From positions 1-37,761 of IMG/VR virus record IMGVR_UViG_3300042892_000715: DNA of 37,761 nucleotides; one strand, written 5' to 3'. Position 1 is the first letter of the stretch. Every line of letters begins with the position of its first letter. The notes beneath the pieces are model-generated. The model saw nothing but the letters and a program-made list of their open reading frames with translations. It searched no databases and had not been told where the DNA came from. Made by a program: the position numbers and the translations under genes. Of this stretch, positions 37,453 through 37,761 are shown in pieces. Source of the stretch: a virus.

Positions 37453-37761
37453 CAAGAGACTATATCATTCCCTCATTAGGAGGTAGACTTGGAAACAACA
37501 TGTTTATGATTGCTCATGCCTATGCAAAAGGGCTTGAGTATAATAAGCAAGTGCTTGTGGACAAATCTCGACTTTCTTATGAGGGAAATGATTACTCACA
37601 GAATGTATTCAGGAAAATAGAGTTTATTGAAAGTTCTTTTGATAATGGTAATCACAATCCTGCAATTCCTTCTGATGATAAACACACTATGTATATTGGC
37701 TACTATCAAAGTGAAAGATATTTTGATAAGTATAGTGAGAATATAAAGAGTTTGTTCGGTC
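37446..37761 (+). CDS. GT11 (alpha-1,2-fucosyltransferase-like) glycosyltransferase, N-terminal part
   Basis: The frame holds LGGRLGNNMFMIAHAYAKGL, the GT11 signature G-G-L-G-N-Q-M-F-Q-Y-A, and later MYIGYYQSERYFDKYSENIK, the matching G-Y-F-Q-S-x-K-Y-F. The enzyme would move fucose or a related sugar from GDP to a glycan. No ATG lies before the signature; TTG 37446, overlapping the previous stop by 7 nt, fits the usual length of the leader (M-V-T-R-D-Y-I-I-P-S). The gene runs off the window. The target could be phage virions, phage DNA or host surface sugar. Confidence 0.8.
   Translation, partial: MVTRDYIIPSLGGRLGNNMFMIAHAYAKGLEYNKQVLVDKSRLSYEGNDYSQNVFRKIEFIESSFDNGNHNPAIPSDDKHTMYIGYYQSERYFDKYSENIKSLFG

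Noticed and set aside
1-37761. CRISPR arrays, insertion sequences, integrase or attachment sites.
   Set aside because: No spaced direct repeats of CRISPR type, no transposase or integrase and no att-like duplications were seen.

Overview
The window is a contiguous stretch of a large, AT-rich, tailed-phage-like genome whose host is most likely a member of the Bacteroidota. All supported genes lie on the + strand. They are tightly packed, often with ATGA or TAATG overlaps. Four promoter-like sites carry TATATTTG, TACATTTG or TATCTTTG, matching the Bacteroidota -7 consensus TAnnTTTG, some with a TTTG about 20 nt upstream. Most genes lack a Shine-Dalgarno site and instead have an A-rich leader, often reading CTTAGAAATTATG. 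The replication set (family B polymerase, DnaB-like helicase, SF2 helicase, P-loop ATPase, primase, uracil-DNA glycosylase-like protein, PD-(D/E)XK exonuclease, rIIA/rIIB pair) resembles that of crAss-like phages. No structural genes are present to confirm this, so the assignment is inference.

Region 1 (1-8900) is accessory and rich in RNA. It starts with the tail of an unknown gene and a chain of hairpins. A gene-less stretch (735-1485) follows, holding two related RNA elements whose long helix is supported by a compensatory base change. Many tiny genes come next (membrane peptides, a lipoprotein-like peptide, zinc-ribbon proteins, a ParB-fold protein). A complete phage tmRNA (4378-4819) has an unusually long predicted tag reading frame ending in ELAA, followed by its own terminator. 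Two tRNA-like elements with normal ends but abnormal middles lie at 7197-7524.

Region 2 (8900-13800) holds a membrane-anchored glucosaminidase (lysis), small conserved genes, a LAGLIDADG homing endonuclease with its own promoter, and the family B DNA polymerase it overlaps.

Region 3 (13800-23700) is the replication operon: a possible helicase loader, DnaB-like helicase, SF2 helicase, P-loop ATPase, a probable single-stranded-DNA-binding protein, TOPRIM primase, a DUF932-like protein and a UNG-family protein lacking the catalytic aspartate.

Region 4 (23700-31050) has rIIA-like and rIIB-like proteins, an HNH endonuclease, a RecE/RecB-type exonuclease and a gp88-family protein.

Region 5 (31050-37761) is nucleotide metabolism and recombination: a B12-dependent (class II) ribonucleotide reductase, RecA, dNMP kinase, a HAD phosphatase, dUTPase, a second HNH-like protein, thioredoxin, a GroES-like small protein and the start of a GT11 (fucosyltransferase-like) glycosyltransferase cut by the window edge. 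Together these would supply dNTPs, copy and recombine the genome, exclude uracil and counter host functions. Hairpin terminators between blocks divide the region into several transcription units.
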